64,000 nucleotides of DNA from Dentipellis sp. KUC8613. Taxonomy: Eukaryota; Basidiomycota; Agaricomycetes; Russulales; Hericiaceae. Every line of letters begins with the position of its first letter. The first letter of the stretch is position 1. The stretch covers positions 200,711-264,710 of the forward strand of contig NSJX01000035.1 of NCBI GenBank assembly GCA_002286715.1. Direction: 5' to 3'. This document shows, piece by piece, positions 1-11,107 of this stretch. The notes under the pieces are model-generated. The model was not told the DNA's origin. It ran no database searches and worked only from the letters and a program-made list of their open reading frames with translations. The position numbers and the translations under genes are program-made.

Positions 1-2524
1 AAATCAGATATCGGAAGCCAAAATCCGAATTTTAACAAAAGAAACTGAAGTCTGGCGTCGAGAAACTGCTATCGAAAGCTCGACAACGCCAACGACTGAG
101 GCAGCGATGATATGATTACGTAAGAGAGTGATCGCGCGGGCGGTATCCTGGGTCCCGCGTTTGCCGCGGCTGCCGAAAAGCGGACTTCGAAATCCGTGAT
201 GCCCGACGCGCGGAAATGAGCAGGACAGTCTCGTTTGCCATAGTCCCAGGCAAGTCACGATCCCCACACAAGGGGCGAAAGAAAAAAGATCGACGCTTTG
301 CTTCCGTCCGTCCGCGGGACCATCACGCATTGCATCAATCGCGATACGCGATACGCGACATCTGAACTCCCCCACTCCCGTCCCAAAAAGGCTACAGACT
401 TTCCGTATCGGGCAAGTCCGTCAACGCGTTACGCGCGTATCGGTCGGAGGCTTTTCGTTTGGAATGCGAGCCTGACTCTGAGCTCGATCGGGCAGGGTTT
501 CAGGGCGACAGACAGGATGGACGGCGACGGACGGCGACTGACGTGCGGGATGCGGGCCGGTGAGGGGAGGGGAGGTGCGTCATGCTGGAGTAGTGCCTGC
601 GCGCTGACGATCCGGATCCGTTCTTCGCAACCCGCAGATCACGCAACACCGAACGAACACCCTGACTCTGGTGCGAGCAAGCTCGTGCTAGCGCTCTGCA
701 GGGCAAAGTTGAAAGCAGTCACAATTCGCACCTGGCGTCTGGCGTCTGGCGTGTCGCGGCCAGGTTAGTCATTCGCGGAAATTCGACCTGCAGAATATGT
801 ATCAATATTCTCCCGTGTCCGTCGGCCTGTTCGGATTACAGTAATGCCATTCGTTTCGAGTCAGCACGCCGTTCGCATTCTCCCCATACGGATATTATTT
901 CCTCGCGCCGGAATGCATCTGACCCCCATGAGCTAGCAGGATGCAAGACCTCGATTACTTCCCCACCGCGCGACCGCGCGCTGCACGTCTCCATTCCACC
1001 ACTCTGACAAATGATCAACGACGATGTGCTCCGCTCACGCGCACCTGAAGAGTACCTACAGTCCCAATTGCGATCACGCCGCTCTGCTATACATGGATTT
1101 AGGTACCTTCGACTCCGGAGCTCGAGGCTGCGCACATGCTCCGATGCCGAGGTCCCGTTCCTTCCTCGGCCATCTGGCTTCAAGCTTCTGGGTTCTTGTC
1201 GTCACGCAGCCCGTAGCCCGCATCACGACGCTCGCAGCCGTCAGCTGATAAAGTCTGCCACGCCCATGGGGATACACGCGTACGTGCTCGCAGGGAGTAA
1301 GTGTCCTAATTCTATATCGGTGCGTAGACGCATTTATACATGCTGACAGTGATACAGCCTCGCTCATCGAGCGTGACAGACAGAAATCAAATGCCCAGTT
1401 GCATGTTGGTATTGCGTACTTGTCGGGCGGGCGCGGCGGATTCGCGCACCCGGTGAGTGTTTACAAGTGCCCTGCAGCTGCGTCTTGAATTCACGCGCCG
1501 TTCATCTATGTATGTGCATATATGCGTGCGGCGTCATAGTATGGGGGCGCTGACCTGCTTTTTGCTGTGTTGCTATAGGTATCTGCGCTGGTCATCTGGA
1601 CGGGCTGCCAGCTCTACGCATGTAGTTCATAGCTCGTCTAGACCTGCTTTACATCGGCCCACCCTGATCTACGTGCAAGCGTCAGTGGCCGCTCCGACTG
1701 CGGCTCTCCTCCGACCGCACCAGACACACGTCTCCCACCTCCCATCCCGCACACAGCGTACACGCCGTACACTGCACCGTGCACACGCCCGCAGTGTTCA
1801 AATCGCAGTGCCCCGCTGACGCATCCTCAGTCTATTCCCGCCTCGGGCATAAGTAGGCATGGAAGCTGCTCGGGTGCAATGCAATCAGGCTTCCATGCCG
1901 CACCGAGGAATTCGAAGGACGGGTCAGTCAGCGAGCCTCATATTGATCTTGCGTTCTCAGATCTCAGATCTCGGATTTTGATTGGATTTTTAGGCCTTAG
2001 GCCCGAATGCTTGATAGCTCTGGCTCTAGATCGATATCTGGATTCCATTCCTGACAAAGCTTAAGGTGATATTCAATATCGACCACCAAGGGTCCAGGCT
2101 GCACGACTCGGCAGGATTAGTGGCGGCGAAGGCGAAGGCGAAAGCGCTAGACATGGAAGAAGGACCGGACGCGGGCTAATATCGGGCTTAGATGCGGCCT
2201 CATAACTGGCCGTTCTGCACCAGGCCGATTCGGAGAGCACGTTCGTCGCTTGCCGGATATCGTTTATGTTTATCGGGAATGTGGCTTCGCAACCCGACTC
2301 GGTCGATCTGCGCTCATCGAGGAGTAGAAGATAAACTTCCAACCCTTCTCACCTATTATCATTACAGTACTTATCTCCTTCAGCTGCGGCCTGCGCAGTG
2401 GTACCGCGTCCGAGCCGTGACGGTCGACGTGACGGTGGCGCGTTCTCGCGCGCCACTGGTAGACAGACGGATGGATGGGGATGCGGCAGACACCCAGACC
2501 GCGCCCGAGGACTCCTCGCAGTGC

Positions 2525-2890
2525 GCACAGACCCTCAAATCCCTCAAAGCCTCCGATCTTTCAAATCGTGTGGACTGCGGCTCTCCCGCTCGCTCGCAGG
2601 TCGACGACGCGGATTTGTATTGGGCTTGCTCCTTGGAAGATCGCGGTTGCGGGCGCGACTCGGACGAGGTGGTAAGTGGCCGATGGCCGTTGGTGGTATG
2701 GGGATATCTGGACGGCGACCTCCTCTGGGCTCAAAATTCGAATGCACAGGCTGCCCTCCAAATCCCTCGAAGCATCCGAGCATTCGGAATATGAATATCA
2801 TACGGACTGCGGCTCTTCCGCGTGCCCGCGGCCTTGACTCGACGATGCTGATGCGGGTTTGTATTGTATTGTATTGGCATTGCGACCGGA
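2525..2890. repeat. imperfect direct duplication, noncoding
   Basis: Two related blocks lie about 220 bp apart. Both contain the words AAATCCCTC, GGACTGCGGCTCT and GGTTTGTATTG or close variants, at about 2525-2660 and 2743-2890. They are diverged and contain no shared open frame. This looks like an old local duplication. Confidence 0.5.
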
Positions 2891-5043
2891 CTCTGCGGAT
2901 GCGGTTCGCGACCAGGTGTCGCCGAGTCGTCAGACAATCTCACCGTCGGTTGCCCGTTGTCCATTTTTCCTGCCTCCCGGTGAGCTCGGAAGCATGATGA
3001 GATGTATGTGCTTTCTTTCATCTGTGTTGTTTCCTGGCTACAATCGTCGAAGAAACTAAATTTCTTTCGCGTCCGTTGAGGTGCTTGTGGCTCGCTGTTC
3101 GTTCGAGCGATTAGTGCGACAGATCCTTGCTACTGCACTGGCCCTGGTCAACTGGGTCGGCAGTACTCCCCTTTCGCGAGATTTATCGTAGGGAAATAGC
3201 TCGCTACACCTCGAGCCTCGAGCCATCCCTTCTCCTATTCCAATCTTTTGTCCAACGCCCACGCAAAGAGGATTCAAGTTACAGGATAGCAGACTGCTAA
3301 TGCCGCCAGTGTGCACGAATAACCATTGCACAGATCTATAACACGACGAGTCTCTTGGGCTAGTAACGCGAGGTTCTCCTCTTCCCCCTACCGGTCACCA
3401 GCGTCGAGCAGCATGGGCAAGCTAATTAGCCAGAGTTGCTTCTCCGCCGTGTCCGTTATCGGCGCTGCGCTCGAGTCCTGCAAGTCGCCGTCCACACCGT
3501 ACCTGCCATGACGCACGCATATCCTCATATTCTCATGTATCACCCACACGCACCCAGGTTCCCCGGGCTGCCGAGCCTCTCAGCTTCCGAGTCGCTGCTA
3601 CCAGCGCTCCGCAGGAATAAACACGTGCGTCCAGCCCACTCACATTTGCGCATGCCCGTGCAGTACTGATTCTAAAACACTTCGCAGATCTACCAGGCAC
3701 GGCGTCGACCTAGTCCGGCACTTACTTCGCGCCGTCCTGTCGTAGCCTCGAGGTGCCTCGCCAAAGCGCATGCGATGCCTGGTTAGCACCGAATGGACAA
3801 AATAGTCGACATTCGACACTTGGGCTGACGTGCAGCGTGCTTGGGTGTCCGGAGAACGGACCGGCGCGGCGCAGGACGGATTGGGGGGAGATTCGAATTC
3901 GTGCTGTCATGGAATTCGAAGGGGGACGGGGCGCATTTGTGCTGTATATCTATGCCAGATGTCTTGGATGCACTTACTGCTCGGGGTTGCAGAGATAAGA
4001 GGGAGGGAAGGAAAGGAGGCGCAAGACCGTGATTAATCACAATGGTGTGAGCGCGAGCTCGGGGTGTCTAGTATCAGAATCGGGACCGGAGGCAGGACGT
4101 GGAACATGGGAGATGGAATTCGAAGATGCGTATGGGTGCCAGTGCGTTTATCAGATGCCGGCGCCATGCCTGTCACGCTGTCAGCGAATCATGGATGCCA
4201 ATGCCAAAAGGTACTCGGACGACTTGGAGGTATTTCGCGTTTGGGCGATAAGCGCTAAGCGCTCTCATGCAGGCACGACGCACGACGGGCGATCTGTGGC
4301 CAAGCGCTCCAGGTCGAGGCTCGCGCCCAAAGCGACTGGTGCTGCTGCTTTAGCAGCCGAAGCCTGAATATGCGGAACTGGTCTATGCATATGGTATGTC
4401 CGAGACGCCGTCATACATACATAGCGTGAGCGATGGCTCTGCATTCGACACTGAGAATGTGTGGTCCGAGGGCAGGACGAGACGTGGCCCGTGCTCAGGA
4501 CTCCGAAACTGAATATTGAATGCTCACTCCGTCATGGGGCCTGGGCTCCCTCCGATCGAAACCTCCGTCAAGTGCGCGACATCGAGCTCCTCCACCGTGC
4601 GCTTCATCTTTTGGGCGAAACTCGATGGGCATCCTGCGAATACACCCCCTTGAACCGCGGCGCCGAGTGTCTCCGCCCCTTGGATGCATCAAGAAGCACT
4701 TCCACGAACATGCCGTCCTAGACACAGAGGGACGAACCGTCCGAGCCACGCTGCTCTAAATCGCTCGCAGCGCACCCCCGACAAGCCTAGGGAGCCGCGT
4801 GCCGCGTGCCGCATTGTCGTATCCACAGGCAATTGTAGCGAGTTGCCAGGGAAGAGAGGAGCACATGTACGTGTACGTGCCGGAGGGGAGCATTGTGGCT
4901 GCTGGGGAGGCTGCACGTGCGACTGCACCCACCCTCCCGCCATAGATGTCAACACTTGACAGTGCCGACCGACGTGCGTGCGTGCGTGCGTTGAAGTTCG
5001 AGAACCATTGGCAAGAGACGGTCCTCGAGTGAGAGGGCGCGCC

Positions 5044-5070
5044 AGAAACAGAAACAGAAACAGAAACAGA
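5044..5070. repeat. (GAAACA)n simple repeat
   Basis: About four and a half tandem copies of a 6-bp GAAACA unit. Noncoding. Confidence 0.85.
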
Positions 5071-5277
5071 GCCGAAGCCAGTCCGGCGAATACAAGACGA
5101 GGGTGGGAGACGATAGGCATTCCCGTATGCCAGTATCAGTATCCCTCGCGCTGCGGACCACCACCCAATTGACCGCGGGCACCGAAGAGGCATTATGGTA
5201 TACGTATGGACAGTCTCAGCGATACGAGTGGTGAGGACGAAGACGAGGGTTGGCCGCATGCGCCGAGCAACGAGTCT

Positions 5278-5530
5278 GATGTCTATGTTGATAGCCACGC
5301 GGACGGCGATGGGGCGAGGCAGCGATGGAGATGGAGGCGGGGATGGAGGCGGGGATGGAGGTGAAGGTGACTGGTGTCGATGGAGACTTGGACCGTGATG
5401 CCGTTGTCGGACCATGATAGATCTAGGGACGTCTCGGGCGACGTTTACGGGGAGGAATCAGCCTGAGGATGTCCTTGTTGATAGCCACGACGAGGAGAAC
5501 GGGGCGGGGATGGAGGTGAAGGTGGAGGTG
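5278..5530. repeat. duplicated GGAGGCGGGGAT-type minisatellite
   Basis: Two blocks each begin with GATGTC, two variable bases, then TTGTTGATAGCCACG or a one-base variant (5278 and 5468, 190 bp apart). Each is followed by purine-rich GGGGATGGAGGTGAAGG repeats. Imperfect direct duplication without coding support. Confidence 0.5.
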
Positions 5531-5955
5531 ACGAGGCGGGCGACGAAGACGAGGCGCGCGGTGGAGTAGAGAAGACGAAACGCGTCGGGCGTCCGGGAGG
5601 CGGGCCGGAGTATTCGATCGGAGCCTCAATGTGTGAATGTCATTCGTTCGTTCGTTCGACTTCGTGGCCGTCACGCACAACTGCAACAGCGGATATCGAC
5701 AAGTATATACTTACTGGCTTTGCGCTCTAGCTCAGACTTGCAAGGGTGCGGGATGTATCCCAGTAGATGCGTACGTTCGAGCGCCGCGCGGTGCCAACGT
5801 GCATAGCCATAGGCTTCTCTCCTCTCGGCCCGACCGATGAGCCCCGTAAGGCTCCCGACCGACAATATTGAACGGCTCAAACCTTCATTCTCATTCGCGC
5901 CTAGATTCACTTCTTCTTACATGCAGATCCACGCATATCTACAACACCCCATCCT

Positions 5956-6773
5956 TCACACCGCCACCTCCGGCGCCCCCAGTCCCAGCCCCTCCTGCTG
6001 CCCCTCCTTCCGCGCGGCCTCAAGCTCCGCCCTGACATGCGCCGTGTACCGCTCGAGCGCCTCGCCGAGGCGGTCGCCGGGCTGCACCTCCGCCTCCTCG
6101 ACGACGGTCGCGAGCACGTCGCCGCCGAAGAACTCGTCGACGCGCGTGCTCTGCGTGACGGCGCGCGCGGACTCGTCGCGCGGCAGCCCCGCGAGGTCGC
6201 CAGAGAGGAGCGCGGAGAGCGTCGCGGTGGTGTCTTCGGAGAGGCGTAGGTTCCTGTGGGTGGGTGGGGTGTGGGTGTGAGTGTGAGGACGGGGGAGGCA
6301 TAAGGGAAGGGAAAGGGACGCACTGGATGGTCTCGGTGCGCTCGCCGAGGATGAGGACGAGGTCGTACGTCGCCTTGAGCGCATCGATGTCCTCGAGCTC
6401 CTCGGCGCCGACGGTCTGCGACGCAATGACGAAGAGCCCGCCGGGCGTCTTGAGCTCGACGGTCACGGGCGCTGTCAAGCGCACCACATCAGCACATCAG
6501 TACCACCTCTCACAGCACGGTGAGAGAGGGGAGAGTGGGGCGCACACTGGGTGTCGTTGTCGATGCGCAGACGCGCGATCTGCGGGTGGCGCTCGCCGCC
6601 GAGCGCGCGGAACTGGACGCCGACGGCGCCGCCGAAGTTGTTGATGTTGGCGTTGTAGTTCTGCACGACGTGGTGCGGGCGTTGGCGGGACGCTTTGTTG
6701 CCCTGTGCGGTCGTCGGCGCGTCAGTGCCCAGGTCGAGGTGTGCTAGGCGGGTGGATGGATGGTGCGTACCAT
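5956..6773 (-). CDS. unknown protein, paralogue A of divergent pair
   Basis: I do not recognise this family. Four exons on the minus strand: 6773-6771 (ATG only), 6702-6546, 6471-6324 and 6253-5956, with introns of 68, 74 and 70 bp. The product is soluble-looking, with no signal peptide or membrane segment. It contains a segment rich in Asn (NANINNFGG), a strongly conserved core (LKTPGG, GAEELEDIDALKATYDL), an Asp/Arg-rich stretch and an amphipathic C-terminal helix ending in EVAV. The exon count, all intron phases and most core residues match the gene at 7566-8367, so the two are recent paralogues. The start is chosen because the ATG is followed at once by a GTACGC donor and a CACAG acceptor opens the conserved frame, the same arrangement as in the sister gene. 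Function is unknown. Confidence 0.75.
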
Positions 6774-7565
6774 TGTGTCTTTGGTTTGGTTTCGCTTGTG
6801 GGTGGGTGGGTGGGTGGGTAGGGATAGAGAAGAGGCGGATGGGGAGTCGGAGTCGGGCGCTGGAGGTCTTATATGCGCTCCGTCGTCGATTGCGCGGGTG
6901 CAGAGGCAGCGCGGACGACGTCAAGGGGCCGTCTCGGGACAGTGGAGTCGGCCCATCGCGCACACATCGTTCTATGAACGCGCGCGAAGGCTTTCTAGTG
7001 CGCGCGATCGATCCACGATGCACATGCATATCCGTCCCACTGTGGGGTGGCCGATCGTCGCTCGATGTAGACGGAGACGCGTGCCAAAGTTGGACGTCCC
7101 ATCCAGCGTCCGAGCCCCCGGGTCCCGGACCTGTGTGCACACCCCGCGCCGAGCTGTCGGCCCGGCCGCGTCGCGTATATCGATGTGAACGCGTCGCGAT
7201 TGGCATGGAACGCGAAGCTTCGGAGGGGCGTGACGTGCAAAGACACGTCCGGATTCGGGCAGGAGTCGAAGGAGATCGTCCTGGATAGTTGCAGCCGGTG
7301 CGCCGCTGTGCGCAGACCGCGCTATCGCCCGCCCGCATGCATCGATCGCACGTCCTGGCTGGCATCGAAGCGCGCTCTTGTTCTTTCATAGAACGGTCAG
7401 TCCCCGCATTGATTCCGTGTGCAATCGCCCTTGACGTCGACACTGCTCGGGAGTGCTCCAGAGCGGCGACTTGCGCGCATATAAGCACTCGCTGCGCTCG
7501 TACCGCTGCCCACCAGGTCCTCACACCTATCTCGCACTCGCATTCCAACTCCACACCACAACACA
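6774..7565. promoter_or_regulatory. shared bidirectional promoter of paralogue pair
   Basis: A 792-bp gap lies between the two divergent start codons. Each side carries the same core word CGCATATAAG: for the plus gene the TATAA is at 7480-7484, for the minus gene at 6869-6873, both 80-100 bp from their ATG. An 11-bp word, CGTTCTATGAA, occurs at 6968-6978 on the plus strand and at 7385-7395 on the minus strand, so the region is partly mirror symmetric. Frames crossing it, including a 496-residue minus-strand frame, are read-through artefacts. Confidence 0.6.
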
Positions 7566-8367
7566 ATGGTAACGCACCGCAGTCGCTCCACCCCGTCGAT
7601 CCACATTCACTGCTGACGCGCGACGCGCACAGGGCGCATCCGAGTCGAAGAGCTACAACACGAACGTGACCAACGTCTGCGGCTACACCTCCATCAGCTA
7701 CCGCGCCCTCGGCGAGCGCCACCCGCAGATCGTCCGCCTGCGCGTCGACAACGACACCCAGAGTGCGTTTCCCATCCCCCTCCCTCTCCTTCTCTTCGCC
7801 CGCGCGCTGACAAGAGGTGACGGCAACAGCGCCCGCGACGGTGACGCTCAAGACCCCCGGCGGCGCGTTCCTCATCGCGTCGCAGATCGTCGGCGCGGAG
7901 GAGCTCGAGGACATCGACGCGCTCAAGGCGACGTACGACCTCGTCCTCGTCCTCGGCGACCGCACCGAGACTATCCAGTGCGTCCCTCTCCCCCCTCCCT
8001 TCCCTTATCCCCCTCCCTCCCTTCCCTTATCCCCCCGTTCTCACACCCACCCAACAGAAACCTGCACCTCACCGCCGACACCACCGCCACGCTCTCCTCC
8101 ATCCTCTCCGGCGATCTCGCGGGGCTGCCGCGCGACGAGTCCGCGCGCGCCGTCACGCAGAGCACGCGCGTCGACGAGTACTTCACCGGCGACGTGCTCG
8201 CGACGGTCGTCGAGGCCGCGCAGGTCCAGCCCGGCGACCGCTTGGGCGAGGCGCTGGATCGGTATACCGCGCATGTGAGGGCGCAGGCGGCGCTGCAGCT
8301 GGAGAAGGGGCAGCAGGAGCAGCAGCAGGGGCAGGAGCAGGCGAATGCGGCGGAGGTGGCTGTGTGA
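7566..8367 (+). CDS. unknown protein, paralogue B of divergent pair
   Basis: I do not recognise this family. Four exons: 7566-7568 (ATG only), 7633-7762, 7830-7977 and 8058-8367, with introns of 64, 67 and 80 bp; the first has a CTGAC branch site. The product is about 196 residues. An N-terminal part contains GYTSISYRALGERHPQ. A core is shared nearly residue for residue with the minus-strand neighbour (GAEELEDIDALKATYDL, RDESARAVTQSTRVDE, QPGDRLGEAL). The C-terminus is Gln/Glu-rich and ends EVAV. There is no signal peptide or membrane helix, so a cytosolic protein is inferred. The initiating codon is alone in its exon, because GGC directly after the acceptor continues the frame. A TATA word lies 82 bp upstream. 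Confidence 0.78.
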
Positions 8368-8522
8368 GCGGTGGGCTCGTATGCCTACAATCATGATCGA
8401 AAGCGCGGAATTATAGTAGATGTGCATGTAGAATTGATATTCGGACGCGAAGTCAAGGTTTAAATGTGATGTGTGGTTGGGTACTATAGGCTCGTTTGCC
8501 GGCGCCTCTCCGAGTGGGTTTC

Positions 8523-8544
8523 CCGTCCGTCCGTCCGTCCGTCC
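8523..8544. repeat. (CCGT)n simple repeat
   Basis: About five perfect tandem copies of CCGT followed by GGGC repeats. Noncoding, in the 3' flank of the paralogue pair. Confidence 0.85.
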
Positions 8545-8840
8545 GGGCGGGCGGGCAGCATCAGACTTAGTGAACCACGAGATGTGAGTCGTCTGAAATG
8601 CCCTCGCGGGATGTCCAGCGCCCCAGCTCCAGCTCTAGCTTCCGCGTCAGGCGCACGGACGTCCGAGTCCGAGTCTGAGCCGACAACTTGAATCAAACCG
8701 TGCATATGCACCTGCTCAGCTGTCGGAAAACTCGGCATAACGTCAACAGGGCCGCAGGCCGCAGACGAAACATATATTCTCACTTACTATACTAGTATTT
8801 CATGGACACGGAGAAGAGAAGACCGTGCGATAGAGTTGTG

Positions 8841-8960
8841 TACCGTCACCGTCACCGTCACCGTGGCAGTCTCCCAAACGCCGCGCCTGCACCTGCCCTA
8901 TCGCGGTTGTGATTGTGATTGTGATTGTGGTTGTGATTGCGATTGTGGTTGTGGTTGTGA
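8841..8960. repeat. (CACCGT)n and (GTGATT)n simple repeats
   Basis: CACCGT-type hexamers at 8841-8864 are followed by GTGATT/GTGGTT hexamers at 8904-8960. The His/Asn or Cys/Asp-rich frames crossing them are composition artefacts. Confidence 0.8.
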
Positions 8961-11107
8961 CCATGATGACCGGCGCACGGACGGACGGAGGCCGGTGAAC
9001 CAGGCAGGCTGTGCACTCGGGCGCCCGGTTGTCGATGTGCACTCTGAAGTGAGAAAAAAAGAAAAAGAAAGAAGGAGGTGAGTGCCAGCCTGAGTGCTAG
9101 CGGCTCAGACTCGGACGGAGATGGCTCCAAGTCGAGTCGTGCGTGCTCGGGCGGTGACGAGCAAGGCCGCCGCGGCGTGCTGCGCAGACGCTCGGTTAGG
9201 GGACGAGCCTGAGGCGGAATCCGATGCCGGACGCGGAAGTCATGTACAACGAGCCCGCCGCACGCCAACCGGTCCAACCGTCCCAGCGACACTCGGAACT
9301 CGGTGCACGCATGCTCCGCGCACCGTGCGTCGCTAGTGACTAGTAGCAGCAGCTAGCTGCCCTTGCGCGTTCGATCGCCCTCCTGCTACGCCGCGGTGAC
9401 TGGAAGCGACCCTCGGTGATTGACTTGAACTTGAGTTGCAATGCTGCTGGACAGTGGATCGCCCGCGCTCTCTGTCCATGAGTTGCAATTCGCATAGCCG
9501 CGACCACGTGCACCGCGTGGTCAAAGGCGTAGGTCCGCAAGGCGCGAGGGGCGAGGGGCGAGGTGCGAGGTGCCGACTTGAACCGCGACCAGGGTACCGG
9601 TGGGTGCATCGTCTTGCTGCCAGTGCCGCGCGGGCTGTAAGTGTAGATGTAGAGCGCCCCGAAATCACTCTTGCTTGCTTGTCAATATTCAATGATCGCG
9701 CGAACCTTGAAGCTTGAAGCTTAAAGCTTCGACGGGCAGTTCGCCTGCAGCTGGAGAGATGACTTGGAGGCGTTTAGTTCGATCCGGTCACTGGTATCAT
9801 GGTGAGAATATGAATGAGGAGCTTCAATGCAGCCTGAGTGGGAAGTCGCGCTGGCAGCATGCGAATGGGGTTCATGTCAGTGGTTATGGTTACGCACCTG
9901 CCAGTGGTGCCAGCTGTAGTATAATCCAGTCACCCTCGCCCGCCCCTTGATTCGAGTTGATGTACATGTACGTGTGCCGTCGGTCGATTGAAGGGTCATG
10001 CAGTCATGCATCGGGGCGGGCGCGCTTGGCAGATCTAAGTGCAGGAAATTGAAGTGCAGAACGTTAACGACTCGGACCCCTTGAAGTTCACCTTGCAACT
10101 TGCAGCCTCGCGCCTGACCTGTACCAGGGTTGGCGCTGCTACCTTCGCAGTGGTGGGCGTATAGTAGACGCATTCTTACCGACTATGCTGGCACCGGCGC
10201 CCGATGAATCCGCGCTTCTACCCGGACCCATCCTCTTGGCACTCTTCGCTCGGAGTTTGGACGAGCTCTCTCCAAGAACAGCACACAGGAAGAAAATCTT
10301 TTCAGCAAGCTTCGTCAGTGCGCCTTTGTGGGCATCGGAGAGGAACTCTAGCAGAAGGGCGAAACTGCGCGATCGAAGCGCAAACTGGTGATAGGCGAGT
10401 AGTCATATCGATTCCACGATCTCGAAGTGTTGTGATGCCTGGCGCCGCCTCGCTCTTCGAGTCTTGGTCCAAAAGGCGTGTTGATTCCATGTCAAGCGAT
10501 GTTGCCTGTTACGCGTCGGTGGCTATGAAGTCACCTGCAGGGTCAGCCAACCCTCAGCCTTCGTACGCGTCATCGTATCATTTTTCACACTTCATCATCC
10601 TCTTCATCTTCACATCTTCAGATGTCAGGTATATACACCGCAGCCTCTCCGGCATTAGGGCTGCTCCAACACGAAGCAGCTGCAGGCCTTATGTAGCCTA
10701 AGATCAAACTCAACCGCGCACTCTCACCGAAGAAAGATGAAAGCCTTCAGCATACGGGCGGCGTCCAGTTCTTCTGCGCCCTCTATCGGTCCATCATTCG
10801 CATGGAATGAGGCTCGACAGGGTGATACCGGCAGAAAACATTTGGTCACGAAAGATGAAAATTCTCCAACGAGTCAGGGTTTTTCAGGAAATCTCCGTAT
10901 GCTTATTTTCTTACAGCATTCCAGAGAGCGAGATTCATCTCTGCTCTAGATATCTTGCTTGAGAATCCAAGAAAAGCATTTTCTGTGACAATCGATTCCA
11001 TGCTCGTGGCGCATGTACAACCTGAGATCAAAAACAGTATCTACAGGGCGTACGTCGGACGAAAGCAAGTCAGCAAATTGCACAAATAAGCCAGAAATGC
11101 TATACAC

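Larger units (their letters stand above)
1..5955. other. gene-poor region, no supportable gene
   Basis: I find no reading frame with a recognisable domain, no coherent exon chain and no tRNA here. The open frames are short and alternate between strands, as expected by chance in GC-rich DNA. The region holds short tandem repeats and two imperfect direct duplications (about 2525-2660 against 2743-2890, and about 5278 against 5468), listed separately. Confidence 0.5.
8368..11107. other. intergenic with simple repeats
   Basis: No coding exon chain is supportable. The region contains several short tandem repeats (8523-8544, 8841-8864, 8904-8960) and a HindIII-like AAGCTT cluster near 9710-9730. 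The open frame starting at 10737 has no recognisable features. Confidence 0.5.

Noticed and set aside
4029..4367. 112-residue plus-strand frame ending in a basic, Ala-rich tail
   Set aside because: No homologous motif, no promoter elements and no neighbouring exons. Consistent with chance in GC-rich sequence.
6475..7965. 496-residue open frame on the minus strand
   Set aside because: It overlaps the antisense of paralogue B, the shared promoter and exon 2 of paralogue A. Only its last part, exon 2 of paralogue A, is real coding sequence; the rest is composition-driven.
10737..10949. 70-residue frame as a possible small secreted or effector gene
   Set aside because: No hydrophobic signal peptide, no splice-compatible partner and no recognisable motif.
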